Source: Lysobacterales bacterium
GTDB taxonomy: Bacteria > Pseudomonadota > Gammaproteobacteria > Xanthomonadales > SZUA-36
DNA: 40,777 bases
NCBI GenBank assembly: GCA_029859645.1
Contig: JAOUCS010000019.1
Location: 1-40,777, forward strand
Direction of reading: 5' to 3'
The notes under the pieces are model-generated. The model had not been told where the DNA came from, did no database searches, and worked only from the letters and a program-made list of their open reading frames with translations. Below, one piece after another: positions 33,110 through 40,777 of the stretch (position 1 is its first letter; every line of letters begins with the position of its first letter). Position numbers and translations under genes: made by a program.

Positions 33110-33739
33110 ATGAAGCCCTTCATATTCATTATTCCGGGATTCCTGTTGCTCTGCTCTTGGCCGGAAATAGCAGCGGCGGAGACGGCTCCTGCAAAATATT
33201 CCCGCACACCCAGTTACACCGCGGACGGTTCTGAAGCCTGCCTGCGCTGCCATTCCGGTGAGAAAATGCGGTCCATTGCCACGAGTGCTCATGGCGACCC
33301 GCAACGACCGGGTTCGCCGGCTGCGGAGCAGGGTTGTGAGTCCTGCCATGGCCCCGGCAGTATCCACGTGTCCCGGGCACATGGCGGCCGGGGTTTCCCA
33401 CCACTCACCCAGTTTGGTCGTGGCAAGGATGCCGCGCCGCGCGAAGAGCAGCTGCATGCCTGCCTCAGCTGCCATGCGGATGAGCGCATGGAAGATCAGC
33501 GGATCACTTTCATCGGCAGCGCACACGACCGGCAAACCATCAATTGCTCCACCTGCCACACGGCTCATGCCGGCGGTGATCCGATCAGCGACAGGGAAAG
33601 CCAGCTTGCCACCTGCTCCCGCTGTCACCGGCGCCATCTGGAGGAGCATCCCCGCTTCGAGGACAAGAGTATCGATTTCGATGCGCTGAGTTGTTCCACT
33701 TGCCACGACGTCCATGTTCCGGCAGCACTGGAAGAATGA
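33110..33739 (+). CDS. Exported hexaheme c-type cytochrome
   Basis: Periplasmic electron-transfer protein of 209 residues with a signal peptide (FIFIIPGFLLLCSWPEIAAA). Six CxxCH haem-binding motifs start at Cys44, Cys76, Cys118, Cys146, Cys169 and Cys195, and several further histidines could serve as second ligands. The doubled-CxxCH pattern and spacing resemble the DmsE/MtrA-type cytochromes that pass electrons to reductases or across the outer membrane, but it is shorter than the decaheme members. It lies 12 bp after arsC and 10 bp before the favoured nqrA start. Its redox partner is not encoded in the window, and the link to Nqr is by position only. Confidence 0.88.
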   Translation: MKPFIFIIPGFLLLCSWPEIAAAETAPAKYSRTPSYTADGSEACLRCHSGEKMRSIATSAHGDPQRPGSPAAEQGCESCHGPGSIHVSRAHGGRGFPPLTQFGRGKDAAPREEQLHACLSCHADERMEDQRITFIGSAHDRQTINCSTCHTAHAGGDPISDRESQLATCSRCHRRHLEEHPRFEDKSIDFDALSCSTCHDVHVPAALEE

Positions 33740-33749
33740 GGGCCCCGGC

Positions 33750-35060
33750 TTGAGCCTGCGCCGGACGATCAGGAAAGGGCTGGATTTAAGCCTTCCGGGT
33801 GAACCGGAGCAGTCGGTTCAGCCCGGACCGGACATTCAGCATGTTGCGCTGTGCGGGCGGGATTATAACGGACTCAAGCCGAGGCTGCTGGTGGCCGAGG
33901 GTGATACGGTGGGGCGGGGTCAGCCCCTGTTCATCGACAAGCGGGATCCGGCTGTCCGTTACAGCTCCCCCGCTCAGGGTGTAATCGCGGCGGTAAACCG
34001 GGGGCGCCGCCGGGTGCTGGATTCGGTTGTCGTGCGCCTGCAGTCGTCCGGGATGGAGGATTTGCAGTTCGATCCGATCGACAGCCGGCGGCAGGCCGGG
34101 CTGGGCCATGAGCAGGTAGCGGAACGGCTGCAGAATTCTGGTCTGTGGACTGCTTTTCGGACACGGCCATTCAGCCGCGTGCCCCTGTCGAACAGCCGTC
34201 CTCATGCCATCTTTGTGACCGCCATCGATACCCGTCCGCTGGCGCCGGACCCGGCGGTTATCGTGCGCACCGATCCCGACGCGTTCCGGACCGGCCTGCA
34301 GCTGCTGCAGCTGCTGACTTCAGGAACAGTCTGGGTGTGCACAGGCGCCGGTTGGGATCTCGCCATTCCGGATATCGACCGGGTGGAGCTTGTCGCGTTT
34401 TCCGGACCCCATCCGGCCGGTTTGCCGGGAACCCATATGCATCTGCTTGACCCGGTGGCAGCCGACCGTGTTGCCTGGCACATCGATTGCCAGGATGTCA
34501 TGGCCATCGGCAACCTGTTCACCAAAGGCGTTGTTCCGGATTCCCGGATCGTTGCGCTGGGCGGCGAGTGCCTGCTGGAACCCCGCCTGGTGAAGACCCT
34601 TGCCGGAGCCGCCTTGGACGAGTTGCTCAGTAATGGATTCCGGCAGTGCGAAGGCTGCCGGGTGCTGTCGGGCTCAGTGCTTGACGGCCGCCATGCCACG
34701 GGTGCGTGGGCGTACCTGGGCCGGTATCACAAGCAGGTTTCTATCATCCGCGAGGGCGGGGACCGCCGTTTATTCGGCTGGCTGTTCAGGCAGCGCAAAC
34801 CCCGCTGGTCTACCTCGCAGCACGGGCGTTATTCCGGCATGATTCCCGTACCGGCATTCGACAAAGTGATGCCGCTGGATATTTTGCCTGCAATGCTGTT
34901 TCGTTCACTGCTGGTCAAAGACACGGACCAGGCACAAGCCCTGGGGTGCCTGGAGCTCGACGAGGAAGACCTCGCGTTGTGTGCTTACCTGTGCCCGGCG
35001 AAAACCGGCTACGGCGAAGCATTACGCGCCAATCTCACCCTGATCGAAAAGGGGGGCTGA
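33750..35060 (+). CDS. nqrA: Na+-translocating NADH:quinone reductase subunit A
   Basis: Peripheral subunit of the sodium-pumping NADH:ubiquinone oxidoreductase. The family begins near IRKGLDLSLPGEPEQ, and a TTG at 33750 with GAGGG six bases upstream gives 436 residues starting just before it. The ATG at 33714 would add 12 residues, lacks a ribosome binding site and overlaps the cytochrome gene. Further family landmarks are PRLLVAEGDTVGRGQPLF, YSSPAQGVIAAVNRGRRR, and the C-terminal LGCLELDEEDLALCAYLCPAKTGYG. nqrB begins within its stop codon (TGATG). It is the first of six core genes in standard order. Confidence 0.95.
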   Translation: MSLRRTIRKGLDLSLPGEPEQSVQPGPDIQHVALCGRDYNGLKPRLLVAEGDTVGRGQPLFIDKRDPAVRYSSPAQGVIAAVNRGRRRVLDSVVVRLQSSGMEDLQFDPIDSRRQAGLGHEQVAERLQNSGLWTAFRTRPFSRVPLSNSRPHAIFVTAIDTRPLAPDPAVIVRTDPDAFRTGLQLLQLLTSGTVWVCTGAGWDLAIPDIDRVELVAFSGPHPAGLPGTHMHLLDPVAADRVAWHIDCQDVMAIGNLFTKGVVPDSRIVALGGECLLEPRLVKTLAGAALDELLSNGFRQCEGCRVLSGSVLDGRHATGAWAYLGRYHKQVSIIREGGDRRLFGWLFRQRKPRWSTSQHGRYSGMIPVPAFDKVMPLDILPAMLFRSLLVKDTDQAQALGCLELDEEDLALCAYLCPAKTGYGEALRANLTLIEKGG

Positions 35061-36226
35061 TGAAAGACTGGTTCCATGCCCTGTCGCGGCTTCCGTTCCG
35101 GTTTATCTGGTCGTCGAACGCTGTCACCCGCGTGGCGCCACACATCAGGGACTCCAATAATGTGCAGCGATTGTGGAATTACTTCCTGCTCGCCAGCCTG
35201 CCGGCATGGCTGATCGGGCTCTGGAGCCTGGGGCACCAGACCAACCTGGCCATCGCGGATTTCAGGCTGGAGGATGTTGAGGGCTGGCGCGGTGTATTCC
35301 TGGCATGGTCCGGTATCGGCTTTGATGCCAGCAGCATCAGTGCCTGCGCGATTCACGGCCTGATGTACTTTGTGCCGATATTCATCGTGGCGCTGTTGAC
35401 CGGCGCGTTCTGGGAATCCACCTTTGCGACGGTGCGGAAAAAGCAGGTGGATGAGGGTTTGCTGGCCATCGCCTGGCTGTTTGCATTGATGATGCCAGCC
35501 ACGGTGCCGTTGTACCAGGTTGCGCTGGGCATGACCTTCGGTATGGTCGTCGGCAAGCTCATTTACGGCGGTTCCGGCCGCTACCTGGTCAGCCCGGCCT
35601 TGCTCGGGCTGGCCTTCCTGGTGTTTTCCTATCCCACCCTGTTATTCAGTGAAGGGGCCTGGGTGCCCGTGGCCGGTTATGACCAGCCTTCCGTGCTCGA
35701 GCTGGTAACCGATGAAGGCGGCCTTGCTGCCGTGGCAGCGGTGGATTATAGCTTCTGGCAGATTTTTGCCGGTGCCCGGCCCGGACCGGTCGGTGCCGTA
35801 TCCACGCTCGGTGTGTTACTGGGAGCAATCTTCCTGGTATTCACTGGCGTGGCATCGTGGCGAGCCCTGCTGGGGATGCTCATCGGCTTCATCACCGTCG
35901 CAATGGTCAGCAACAGTGTTGCTCCCGGCAATGATCTGTTTTCGGTGCCCTGGTACTGGCACCTGGTGCTGGGTGGTTTTGCCTTCGGGGCGGTTTTTAT
36001 TGCCACCGACCCGGTAGCCGGGCCAATGACCAATCCAGGGCGTTGGGGCTTTGGGTTGCTGGTTGGTTCGCTGACCATGGTAATTCGCCTGGTCAATCCT
36101 TCCTATTACGAAGGTGTGATGTTCGCGATTCTGTTGGCCTGCATGTTTTCTCCACTGATCGATTTTGTCGTGACTGAGCTGAACATCCGGCGCCGCAAAC
36201 TGCGCTTGCTGGAGGGTGACGGGTGA
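35060..36226 (+). CDS. nqrB: Na+-translocating NADH:quinone reductase subunit B (non-canonical flavinylation site)
   Basis: Integral membrane subunit that normally carries a covalent FMN and riboflavin and takes part in sodium transport. The ATG at 35060 gives 388 residues, somewhat shorter than the Vibrio protein. The membrane segments and signatures FGGSGRYLVSP-like, GPVGAVSTLGVLLGA and PWYWHLVLGGFAFGAVFIATDPV are conserved. However, where Vibrio NqrB has Asp-Gly-Tyr-Thr-Gly-Ala-Thr, the last Thr bearing FMN, this protein reads Ala-Gly-Tyr-Asp-Gln-Pro-Ser (205-211), so the consensus is lost and the acceptor position is serine. It overlaps nqrA by 1 bp and nqrC by 4 bp. Confidence 0.94.
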   Translation: MKDWFHALSRLPFRFIWSSNAVTRVAPHIRDSNNVQRLWNYFLLASLPAWLIGLWSLGHQTNLAIADFRLEDVEGWRGVFLAWSGIGFDASSISACAIHGLMYFVPIFIVALLTGAFWESTFATVRKKQVDEGLLAIAWLFALMMPATVPLYQVALGMTFGMVVGKLIYGGSGRYLVSPALLGLAFLVFSYPTLLFSEGAWVPVAGYDQPSVLELVTDEGGLAAVAAVDYSFWQIFAGARPGPVGAVSTLGVLLGAIFLVFTGVASWRALLGMLIGFITVAMVSNSVAPGNDLFSVPWYWHLVLGGFAFGAVFIATDPVAGPMTNPGRWGFGLLVGSLTMVIRLVNPSYYEGVMFAILLACMFSPLIDFVVTELNIRRRKLRLLEGDG

Positions 36227-37032
36227 ACAGGGACTCACCCAGCAAGGCGGTCATGGTCGTCATGTTGACGGCGCTGGTCTGCTCGGGACTGGTCTCCGCG
36301 GCAGTGGTGTTACTGCGACCTATCCAGCTCAATAACCAGATGCTGGAGCAGAGCCGCAACATCATGCGGCTGACCGGTTTGCTGCCCGAACAACGCCAGG
36401 TCGAAGACGAGGAAATGCTGGATCTCTTTCAAACACTCGACCGTCGTATCGTCAATATCGACTCGGCCGGGTTTGACGAGGAAATCGATCCGCTCACCTT
36501 CAACCAGCGCCGCGCGGACTCGGATCCGGAGATGAGTGTCGCCATTCCATCGGACCTGGACCTGGCGAGCCTGAGCCGCCGCAGCCGCTACACGCCGGTC
36601 TACATGGTCTGGAAAGGTAACCAACTGGATCGACTCATCCTGCCGGTTCGGGGCAATGGGATGTGGTCGATGCTACGTGGTTACATCGCTCTAGAATCCG
36701 ATCTGAACACCATTTCGGGCATGACCTTTTACGAGCAGAACGAAACGCCCGGCCTGGGTGACCAGATAACACATGAACACTGGCTGAAGAAATGGCAGGG
36801 TCGGCGAATCTATGATGACCGGGGTAATCCTCGTTTCCGGATCAGTGAGGGCGACGTTCAACCCGGCACGGCCATGGCCGAATACGAAGTGGATGCGTTG
36901 ACCGGCGCCACGGTGACCGGCAATGCCGTGACCAGCCTGGTGCACTACTGGTTCGGGCCCAATGGCTATCAGCCTTTCCTGGTGGCCTTGCATGAACATC
37001 CGCCCGAGCGGCCTGGAGGGGTAACCCCATGA
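36223..37032 (+). CDS. nqrC: Na+-translocating NADH:quinone reductase subunit C
   Basis: Membrane-anchored periplasmic flavoprotein of the sodium pump. The GTG start at 36223 overlaps the nqrB stop (GTGA) and has GGAGG seven bases upstream. The 269 residues have one N-terminal membrane helix (VVMLTALVCSGLVSAAVVLL) and a soluble domain with ETPGLGDQI, and the complete flavinylation motif DALTGAT (224-230) followed by VTGNAV, in which Thr230 should carry FMN attached by ApbE. No apbE gene is in the window, although it is often next to nqrF and nqrM. It overlaps nqrD by 4 bp. Confidence 0.96.
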   Translation: MNRDSPSKAVMVVMLTALVCSGLVSAAVVLLRPIQLNNQMLEQSRNIMRLTGLLPEQRQVEDEEMLDLFQTLDRRIVNIDSAGFDEEIDPLTFNQRRADSDPEMSVAIPSDLDLASLSRRSRYTPVYMVWKGNQLDRLILPVRGNGMWSMLRGYIALESDLNTISGMTFYEQNETPGLGDQITHEHWLKKWQGRRIYDDRGNPRFRISEGDVQPGTAMAEYEVDALTGATVTGNAVTSLVHYWFGPNGYQPFLVALHEHPPERPGGVTP

Positions 37033-37685
37033 GCTCGATGGAAACATTGACCACGCCTTTGGTCAAACAGAACCCGGTGACGCTGCACGTGCTGGGTATC
37101 TGCTCGGCGCTGGCAATCACCAACTCCCTGACTTCGTCGCTGATCATGAGCGTGGCGCTGACCACGGTGCTGATCATTTCCAACGCGGCAATCAGCGCCG
37201 TGCGGCATTACCTGCCGTCCAGTGTGCGGCTGCTGGTGCAGATCACCATCATTGCGTCGGCCGTGACGGTGATTGACCAGTTCCTGCTGGCCTATATGCC
37301 GGACGCCGCGCGCACCCTGAGCGTGTACATCAGCCTGATCGTCACCAATTGCATCGTGCTGGGGCGGGCGGAAGCCTGTGCGATGAAGAGTGGCATCGGC
37401 ACCAGTATCCTGGATGCGCTGGGTAACGGCATGGGTTACAGCATCATCCTGATCATCGTTGCCACCATTCGTGAATTGATGGGCAACGGCTCACTGATGG
37501 GGTATCGCATTTTCGAACTGGCCCACGAGGGCGGCTGGTTCCAGGAGAATGCGCTGTTTCTGCTGGCGCCCAGTGCATTTTTTATCATCGGCTTCCTGGT
37601 CTGGGGGGTCCGTAGCTGGAAGCCTGAGCAAAACGAAAAGCCTGATTTCGAACCGATTGCGCTGCCCTACCGGGAGGATCGCTGA
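37029..37685 (+). CDS. nqrD: Na+-translocating NADH:quinone reductase subunit D
   Basis: Integral membrane subunit of 218 residues that, with NqrE, holds the iron centre between the two proteins in the membrane. The cysteines thought to bind iron are present: Cys25 in LGICSALA and Cys108 in [13 protein letters not shown]. Hydrophobic segments and the family motifs LITIFAA-like and [11 protein letters not shown] are visible. The start overlaps nqrC by 4 bp and the stop shares a base with the start of nqrE, so translation is tightly coupled. Confidence 0.96.
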   Translation: MSSMETLTTPLVKQNPVTLHVLGICSALAITNSLTSSLIMSVALTTVLIISNAAISAVRHYLPSSVRLLVQITIIASAVTVIDQFLLAYMPDAARTLSVYISLIVTNCIVLGRAEACAMKSGIGTSILDALGNGMGYSIILIIVATIRELMGNGSLMGYRIFELAHEGGWFQENALFLLAPSAFFIIGFLVWGVRSWKPEQNEKPDFEPIALPYREDR

Positions 37686-38293
37686 TGAGCGAATTCATCG
37701 ACATCTTCTTCCGTTCGGTCTTTCTGGAAAATCTCGCCCTGGCGTATTTCCTGGGCATGTGTACTTTCCTGGCCGTATCCAAGCAGATCAAGACGACGTT
37801 GGGCCTTGGCGTGGCGGTCATCGTGGTGGAGGGTATCAGTGTTCCGCTGAACAACCTGATCTTCAACCTGGTGCTGCGGCAAGGGGCACTCGACTGGATG
37901 GGTCTCGGCCAGATGGATTTCAGTTATCTCGGGTTGCTGAGCCAGATCGCGGTCATTGCAGCGATGATCCAGATACTGGAGATTGTGCTCAACCGGTTTT
38001 TCCCGGCGCTCTATAACATGCTGGGTATTTACCTTCCGCTATTGACGGTCAACTGCGCCATTCTTGGCGCCTCTTTATTCATGGTGCAGCGAGATTACAG
38101 CTTTACCGAAAGCGTGGCTTACGGCCTCGGCGCCGGCTTCGGCTGGGCGCTGGCTATCGTGGCGCTGGCTGGCCTGCGCGAGAAGATGAAATACAGTGAT
38201 ATTCCGCAAGGGCTGCAGGGCCTGGGTATCACTTTTATCACCACCGGCTTGGTTTCGCTCGCCTTCATGGGCATTGCAGGGATCAGTTTCTAG
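37685..38293 (+). CDS. nqrE: Na+-translocating NADH:quinone reductase subunit E
   Basis: Integral membrane partner of NqrD, 202 residues. Cys26 in FLGMCTFLA and Cys124 in [12 protein letters not shown] are the expected iron ligands, in the inverted-repeat topology shared with NqrD. Conserved parts include the N-terminal [18 protein letters not shown] and the C-terminal [21 protein letters not shown]. It follows nqrD with a 1-bp overlap and precedes nqrF by 8 bp. Confidence 0.96.
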   Translation: MSEFIDIFFRSVFLENLALAYFLGMCTFLAVSKQIKTTLGLGVAVIVVEGISVPLNNLIFNLVLRQGALDWMGLGQMDFSYLGLLSQIAVIAAMIQILEIVLNRFFPALYNMLGIYLPLLTVNCAILGASLFMVQRDYSFTESVAYGLGAGFGWALAIVALAGLREKMKYSDIPQGLQGLGITFITTGLVSLAFMGIAGISF

Positions 38294-38301
38294 GCGGCGT
38301 C

Positions 38302-39525
38302 ATGGCGGAAATTTTCTTCAGCATCATGGTCTTCAGCATTATCCTGCTGCTGTTGACCGTGTTGATCCTGTGGGTCAGGTCCCGCCTGGTGCCGCACGGT
38401 GACATCACCATCACCGTCAACGGGAAAAAAGAACTTCGGGCACCGGCAGGCGGCAGGCTGCTGGGTACGTTGGCGGATGCGGATATTTTCGTACCCTCGG
38501 CATGTGGGGGTGGTGGCACCTGCGGCCAGTGCCGGGTCAGGGTACTCGAGGGCGGCGGGTCGCTGTTGCCCACCGAAGCATCGCTGATCAGCAAGCGGGA
38601 AGCAGCTGAAGGTGAACGCCTGGCCTGCCAGGTGGCGGTCTCCGGCAACCTGGAAATTCAAGTCCCAGAAGACGTCTTCGGTGTGAAGAAATGGCAGTGC
38701 ACTGTGCGCTCCAATGATAACGTTGCAACCTTCATCAAGGAATTGGTGCTGGAACTGCCGGCAGGGGAAACTCTCGATTTCAAGGCTGGCGGCTACATCC
38801 AGATTGAATGCGGGCCCCATCAGCTGGATTATTCGACCTTCGACATCGGCGATGAATTCGTCGAAGACTGGAGGAAGTTTGGCCTGCTGGATATCAGGTC
38901 GGTGGTGACAGAACCCGCCATCCGCGCCTACTCAATGGCCAATTACCCCGAAGAAAATAATATCGTCATGCTGAATGTGCGGATTGCCACGCCTCCGCCG
39001 GGCGCTGGTGACAAAATTCCCACCGGCGTCATGTCATCGTACATTTTCAACCTTAAGCCGGGCGACCCGGTGACCATTTCAGGACCCTATGGCGAGTTCC
39101 TGGCGAAGGACACGGATGCGGAAATGGTCTTTATCGGTGGCGGTGCCGGTATGGCGCCGATGCGGTCCCATATTTTCGATCAGTTAAAACGTCTGCACAG
39201 CAGCCGGAAGATCAGTTTCTGGTATGGCGCACGCAGCATGCGCGAAGCGTTCTACGTCGATGAATTCGACGAGCTGGAGAGAATGCATGAAAATTTCAAA
39301 TGGAACCTCGCGCTATCTGACCCGCTTCCTGAAGACCATTGGGATGGTATGGTGGGATTTATCCATGAAGTACTGTATGAAAACTACCTGAAAGACCACC
39401 CAGCCCCGGAAGATTGTGAGTATTACATGTGTGGCCCGCCGATGATGATTGCTGCCGTGGAGAGGCTTTTGTATGACCTGGGTGTAGAGGAAGAGAACGT
39501 GTTGTTCGACGATTTTGGGAATTGA
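38302..39525 (+). CDS. nqrF: Na+-translocating NADH:quinone reductase subunit F
   Basis: Entry subunit that oxidises NADH through FAD and a 2Fe-2S cluster. The 407 residues have an N-terminal membrane helix ([20 protein letters not shown]), then a ferredoxin domain with cluster cysteines Cys68, Cys74, Cys77 and Cys109 in the usual CxxxxxCxxC plus C pattern. A ferredoxin-reductase domain follows with the FAD motif RAYSMANYP and the NAD-binding [13 protein letters not shown] and YMCGPPMM. All cofactor residues expected for activity are visible. nqrM starts 5 bp downstream. Confidence 0.97.
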   Translation: MAEIFFSIMVFSIILLLLTVLILWVRSRLVPHGDITITVNGKKELRAPAGGRLLGTLADADIFVPSACGGGGTCGQCRVRVLEGGGSLLPTEASLISKREAAEGERLACQVAVSGNLEIQVPEDVFGVKKWQCTVRSNDNVATFIKELVLELPAGETLDFKAGGYIQIECGPHQLDYSTFDIGDEFVEDWRKFGLLDIRSVVTEPAIRAYSMANYPEENNIVMLNVRIATPPPGAGDKIPTGVMSSYIFNLKPGDPVTISGPYGEFLAKDTDAEMVFIGGGAGMAPMRSHIFDQLKRLHSSRKISFWYGARSMREAFYVDEFDELERMHENFKWNLALSDPLPEDHWDGMVGFIHEVLYENYLKDHPAPEDCEYYMCGPPMMIAAVERLLYDLGVEEENVLFDDFGN

Positions 39526-39529
39526 TGCA

Positions 39530-39709
39530 ATGAGCGTATTTATCGGAACCTTGTTTATTATCGGCTTGTCCTGCCTGGCGATGGCGCTCGGCCAGATCAT
39601 CGATGGCAAACCCCTGTCGGGCGGCTGCGGCAGCAAGCCAAAAGGTTCACCGCGGTGCGCTTCTTGCCCAAAGCGAAAAATCAAAAGCGAAATTGAGGAT
39701 AAAAGCTGA
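39530..39709 (+). CDS. nqrM: Nqr maturation factor NqrM (DUF539)
   Basis: Small membrane protein (59 residues) needed in Vibrio for assembly of the Nqr complex, probably by delivering iron to the NqrD/NqrE site. The ATG at 39530 leads into one membrane helix (VFIGTLFIIGLSCLAMALGQ), then a cytoplasmic cysteine motif: Cys33, Cys43 and Cys46 in GGCGS and RCASCPK, in addition to Cys15. A TTG at 39515 would add five residues inside nqrF. Its stop overlaps the start of the CBS gene by one base. Confidence 0.93.
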   Translation: MSVFIGTLFIIGLSCLAMALGQIIDGKPLSGGCGSKPKGSPRCASCPKRKIKSEIEDKS

Positions 39710-40119
39710 TGTTAAGGTCGGTATTCGTTAGAGACCACATGACAAAAAACCCGGTGACGCTGTTGCCGGACACGGAGATTCTGGAGGCCGCCCATCGGCT
39801 GATCGACAATGATATTTCAGGCGCGCCCGTGCTGGACAAGCATGGGCGGCTGGTTGGCGTCCTCACCGAACGGGATTGCATGCGGGTAGCCATGCAGGCG
39901 GGCTACCACGGTGAGCCGGGCGGCCAGGTGAAAGACTTCATGAGTCAGAATCCGCAATGGATCGGACCCGAGCAGAGCATATTGACGCTGGCCGACCTGT
40001 TTATCAATGGCCGCTTTCACCGTTATCCTGTGGTGGATAACGGTCGCCTGGTAGGTGTCATCAGCCGTCGGGACGTGATGCGGGCGCTGGGGAGATATTA
40101 TCCGAAAGCAGGCGGCTGA
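39709..40119 (+). CDS. Two-CBS-domain protein
   Basis: Cytoplasmic 136-residue protein made of two CBS domains (about 9-65 and 77-133), with VRDHMTKNPVTLLPDTEI, GAPVLDKHGRLVGVLTERD, VKDFMSQNPQWIGPEQSI and RYPVVDNGRLVGVISRRDV as the paired motifs. Such pairs bind adenine nucleotides and act as energy sensors. Its start shares a base with the nqrM stop, so it is part of the nqr message and may report energy state for the pump; that role is inferred from position only. Its 3' end overlaps the convergent fucosyltransferase-like gene by 59 bp, which is large for this window. Confidence 0.9.
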   Translation: MLRSVFVRDHMTKNPVTLLPDTEILEAAHRLIDNDISGAPVLDKHGRLVGVLTERDCMRVAMQAGYHGEPGGQVKDFMSQNPQWIGPEQSILTLADLFINGRFHRYPVVDNGRLVGVISRRDVMRALGRYYPKAGG

Positions 40120-40777
40120 CCCACGTCGGCATGGGCAGCCCCGGTGCCCATTCGATTTCATGTTCCGGATGGTCTACCAACAGGTTCTGCAGCAGTTTGC
40201 CGGGGTGCCAGATCGTCGGTACCTGGCCCAGATAACTGCCCCACATGCTGAAGGTCGAACCCGAGGCGATCAGCAGGCGGCTGCGTGACAGTCCGAACAT
40301 ATCGCCCAGGCCCGAACCGTAATCGACCCTTTTCACCTGGGGAAGGTCGAGCAGTGCCTTGAGCTCCTCTGCAGTACCGTCTGAAAAAACAAAAGCCGGG
40401 ACATCGCTGCCGACGGCCGAGCGCATGGCCTTGAGCGCCTCGATATACCAGTCCAGTGGCAGCAGGCTGTTATGCGAGCTGCGGATTTCCTGGTCGGTGC
40501 TTCTTTGTATGAAATCACCGCGCCGAACATGGATGCCGATGGGCGCCGGATTCGCCTCGGAGAAGGCAGACTGGTGAGTCGGCCGGGCGATGCGCCGCAA
40601 CTCGTTGTACACCAGTTCATGATCGTGCACGAAGGGTGCGAAAAATTCTTTCATGCCCCGAAATTCCACGACCGTGCCAGGGCGCGCTTTGCCATTCCCG
40701 GCCTCGGTTTCACTGATCCGCCGATGACGAGCCAGGCACCAGGGCTTTTGCCAGCCACTCAGGTAGCGCTCATTGGG
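40061..40777 (-). CDS. Fucosyltransferase-like (GT11-type) glycosyltransferase, 5' end outside window
   Basis: Probable alpha-1,2-fucosyltransferase-type enzyme acting on cell-surface glycans. The frame is open to the right edge of the window, with GWQKPWCLA upstream of the first candidate start (GTG 40669), so the N-terminus is missing. The visible part contains the donor-binding motif IGIHVRRGDF, then LDWYIEALKAM, VFSDGTAEELKALL, and a C-terminal SRSRLLIASGSTFSMWGSYLG, the order found in GT11 proteins. It is convergent with the CBS gene and overlaps its end by 59 bp. The sugar donor and acceptor cannot be read from sequence. Confidence 0.72.
   Translation of the reverse strand, partial: PNERYLSGWQKPWCLARHRRISETEAGNGKARPGTVVEFRGMKEFFAPFVHDHELVYNELRRIARPTHQSAFSEANPAPIGIHVRRGDFIQRSTDQEIRSSHNSLLPLDWYIEALKAMRSAVGSDVPAFVFSDGTAEELKALLDLPQVKRVDYGSGLGDMFGLSRSRLLIASGSTFSMWGSYLGQVPTIWHPGKLLQNLLVDHPEHEIEWAPGLPMPTWVSRLLSDNISPAPASRPDG

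Noticed and set aside
34706-36226. Longer nqrB frame extending into nqrA
   Set aside because: The extension is an out-of-frame read of nqrA; the TGATG junction at 35058-35062 marks the real start.
1-40777. CRISPR arrays, tRNA or rRNA genes
   Set aside because: No regularly spaced repeats and no tRNA-like cloverleaf or rRNA sequence were recognised anywhere in the window.

Overview
The window reads as a chromosomal segment of a free-living, probably marine or halotolerant gammaproteobacterium. This is inferred from gene content and protein style only: a full Na+-translocating NADH:quinone oxidoreductase operon (nqrABCDEF plus nqrM), a gammaproteobacterial YcgL protein, a PlpD-type patatin/outer-membrane barrel, a BPSS1780-type membrane protein, an IPTL-CTERM exported protein and a tatABC operon. 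Gene density is very high, with many 1-bp (TGATG) and 4-bp (ATGA/GTGA) start-stop overlaps. No tRNA, rRNA, insertion sequence, integrase or CRISPR array is visible. Both edge genes are cut by the window.

Layout. 1-3.9 kb: an MscS-family channel (5' cut), then on the minus strand a DUF3313-like exported protein coupled to an exported S9 peptidase. 3.9-7.8 kb: glmU-glmS-exbD, which supplies UDP-GlcNAc precursors and carries an ExbD without an ExbB, against convergent ycgL. 7.9-12.2 kb: the accessory part, a three-gene module of a TIR-transmembrane-TPR protein, a small exported six-cysteine protein and a SLOG-domain protein with four membrane segments. It has the logic of a nucleotide-signalling, Thoeris-like immune or stress system, in an arrangement I do not recognise as a named system. 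12.2-20.9 kb: housekeeping and envelope genes (BON-LysM protein, acs, PlpD-like patatin, dodecin, rhomboid, LOG-family hydrolase, BPSS1780 membrane protein, tatABC). 21-24.8 kb: an IPTL-CTERM protein, a threonine-synthase-like enzyme and an HdeD-like membrane protein.

24.8-32.6 kb: branched-chain amino-acid synthesis on the minus strand, leuA-leuC-leuD and leuB-ilvA, split by a plus-strand methyltransferase gene. leuA is preceded by a good promoter, an unannotated 48-codon leader ORF rich in leucine codons and an intrinsic terminator, which together look like a leucine attenuator. leuB-ilvA also has a strong terminator-type hairpin in its leader, directly after a 24-codon ORF with Ile and Leu codons.

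32.7-40.1 kb: a plus-strand run of arsC (thioredoxin-type arsenate reductase), a hexaheme cytochrome c, nqrABCDEF, nqrM and a two-CBS-domain protein, consistent with one energy-metabolism transcription unit. NqrB lacks the usual flavinylation motif while NqrC keeps it. The window ends in a 5'-cut fucosyltransferase-like gene on the minus strand.
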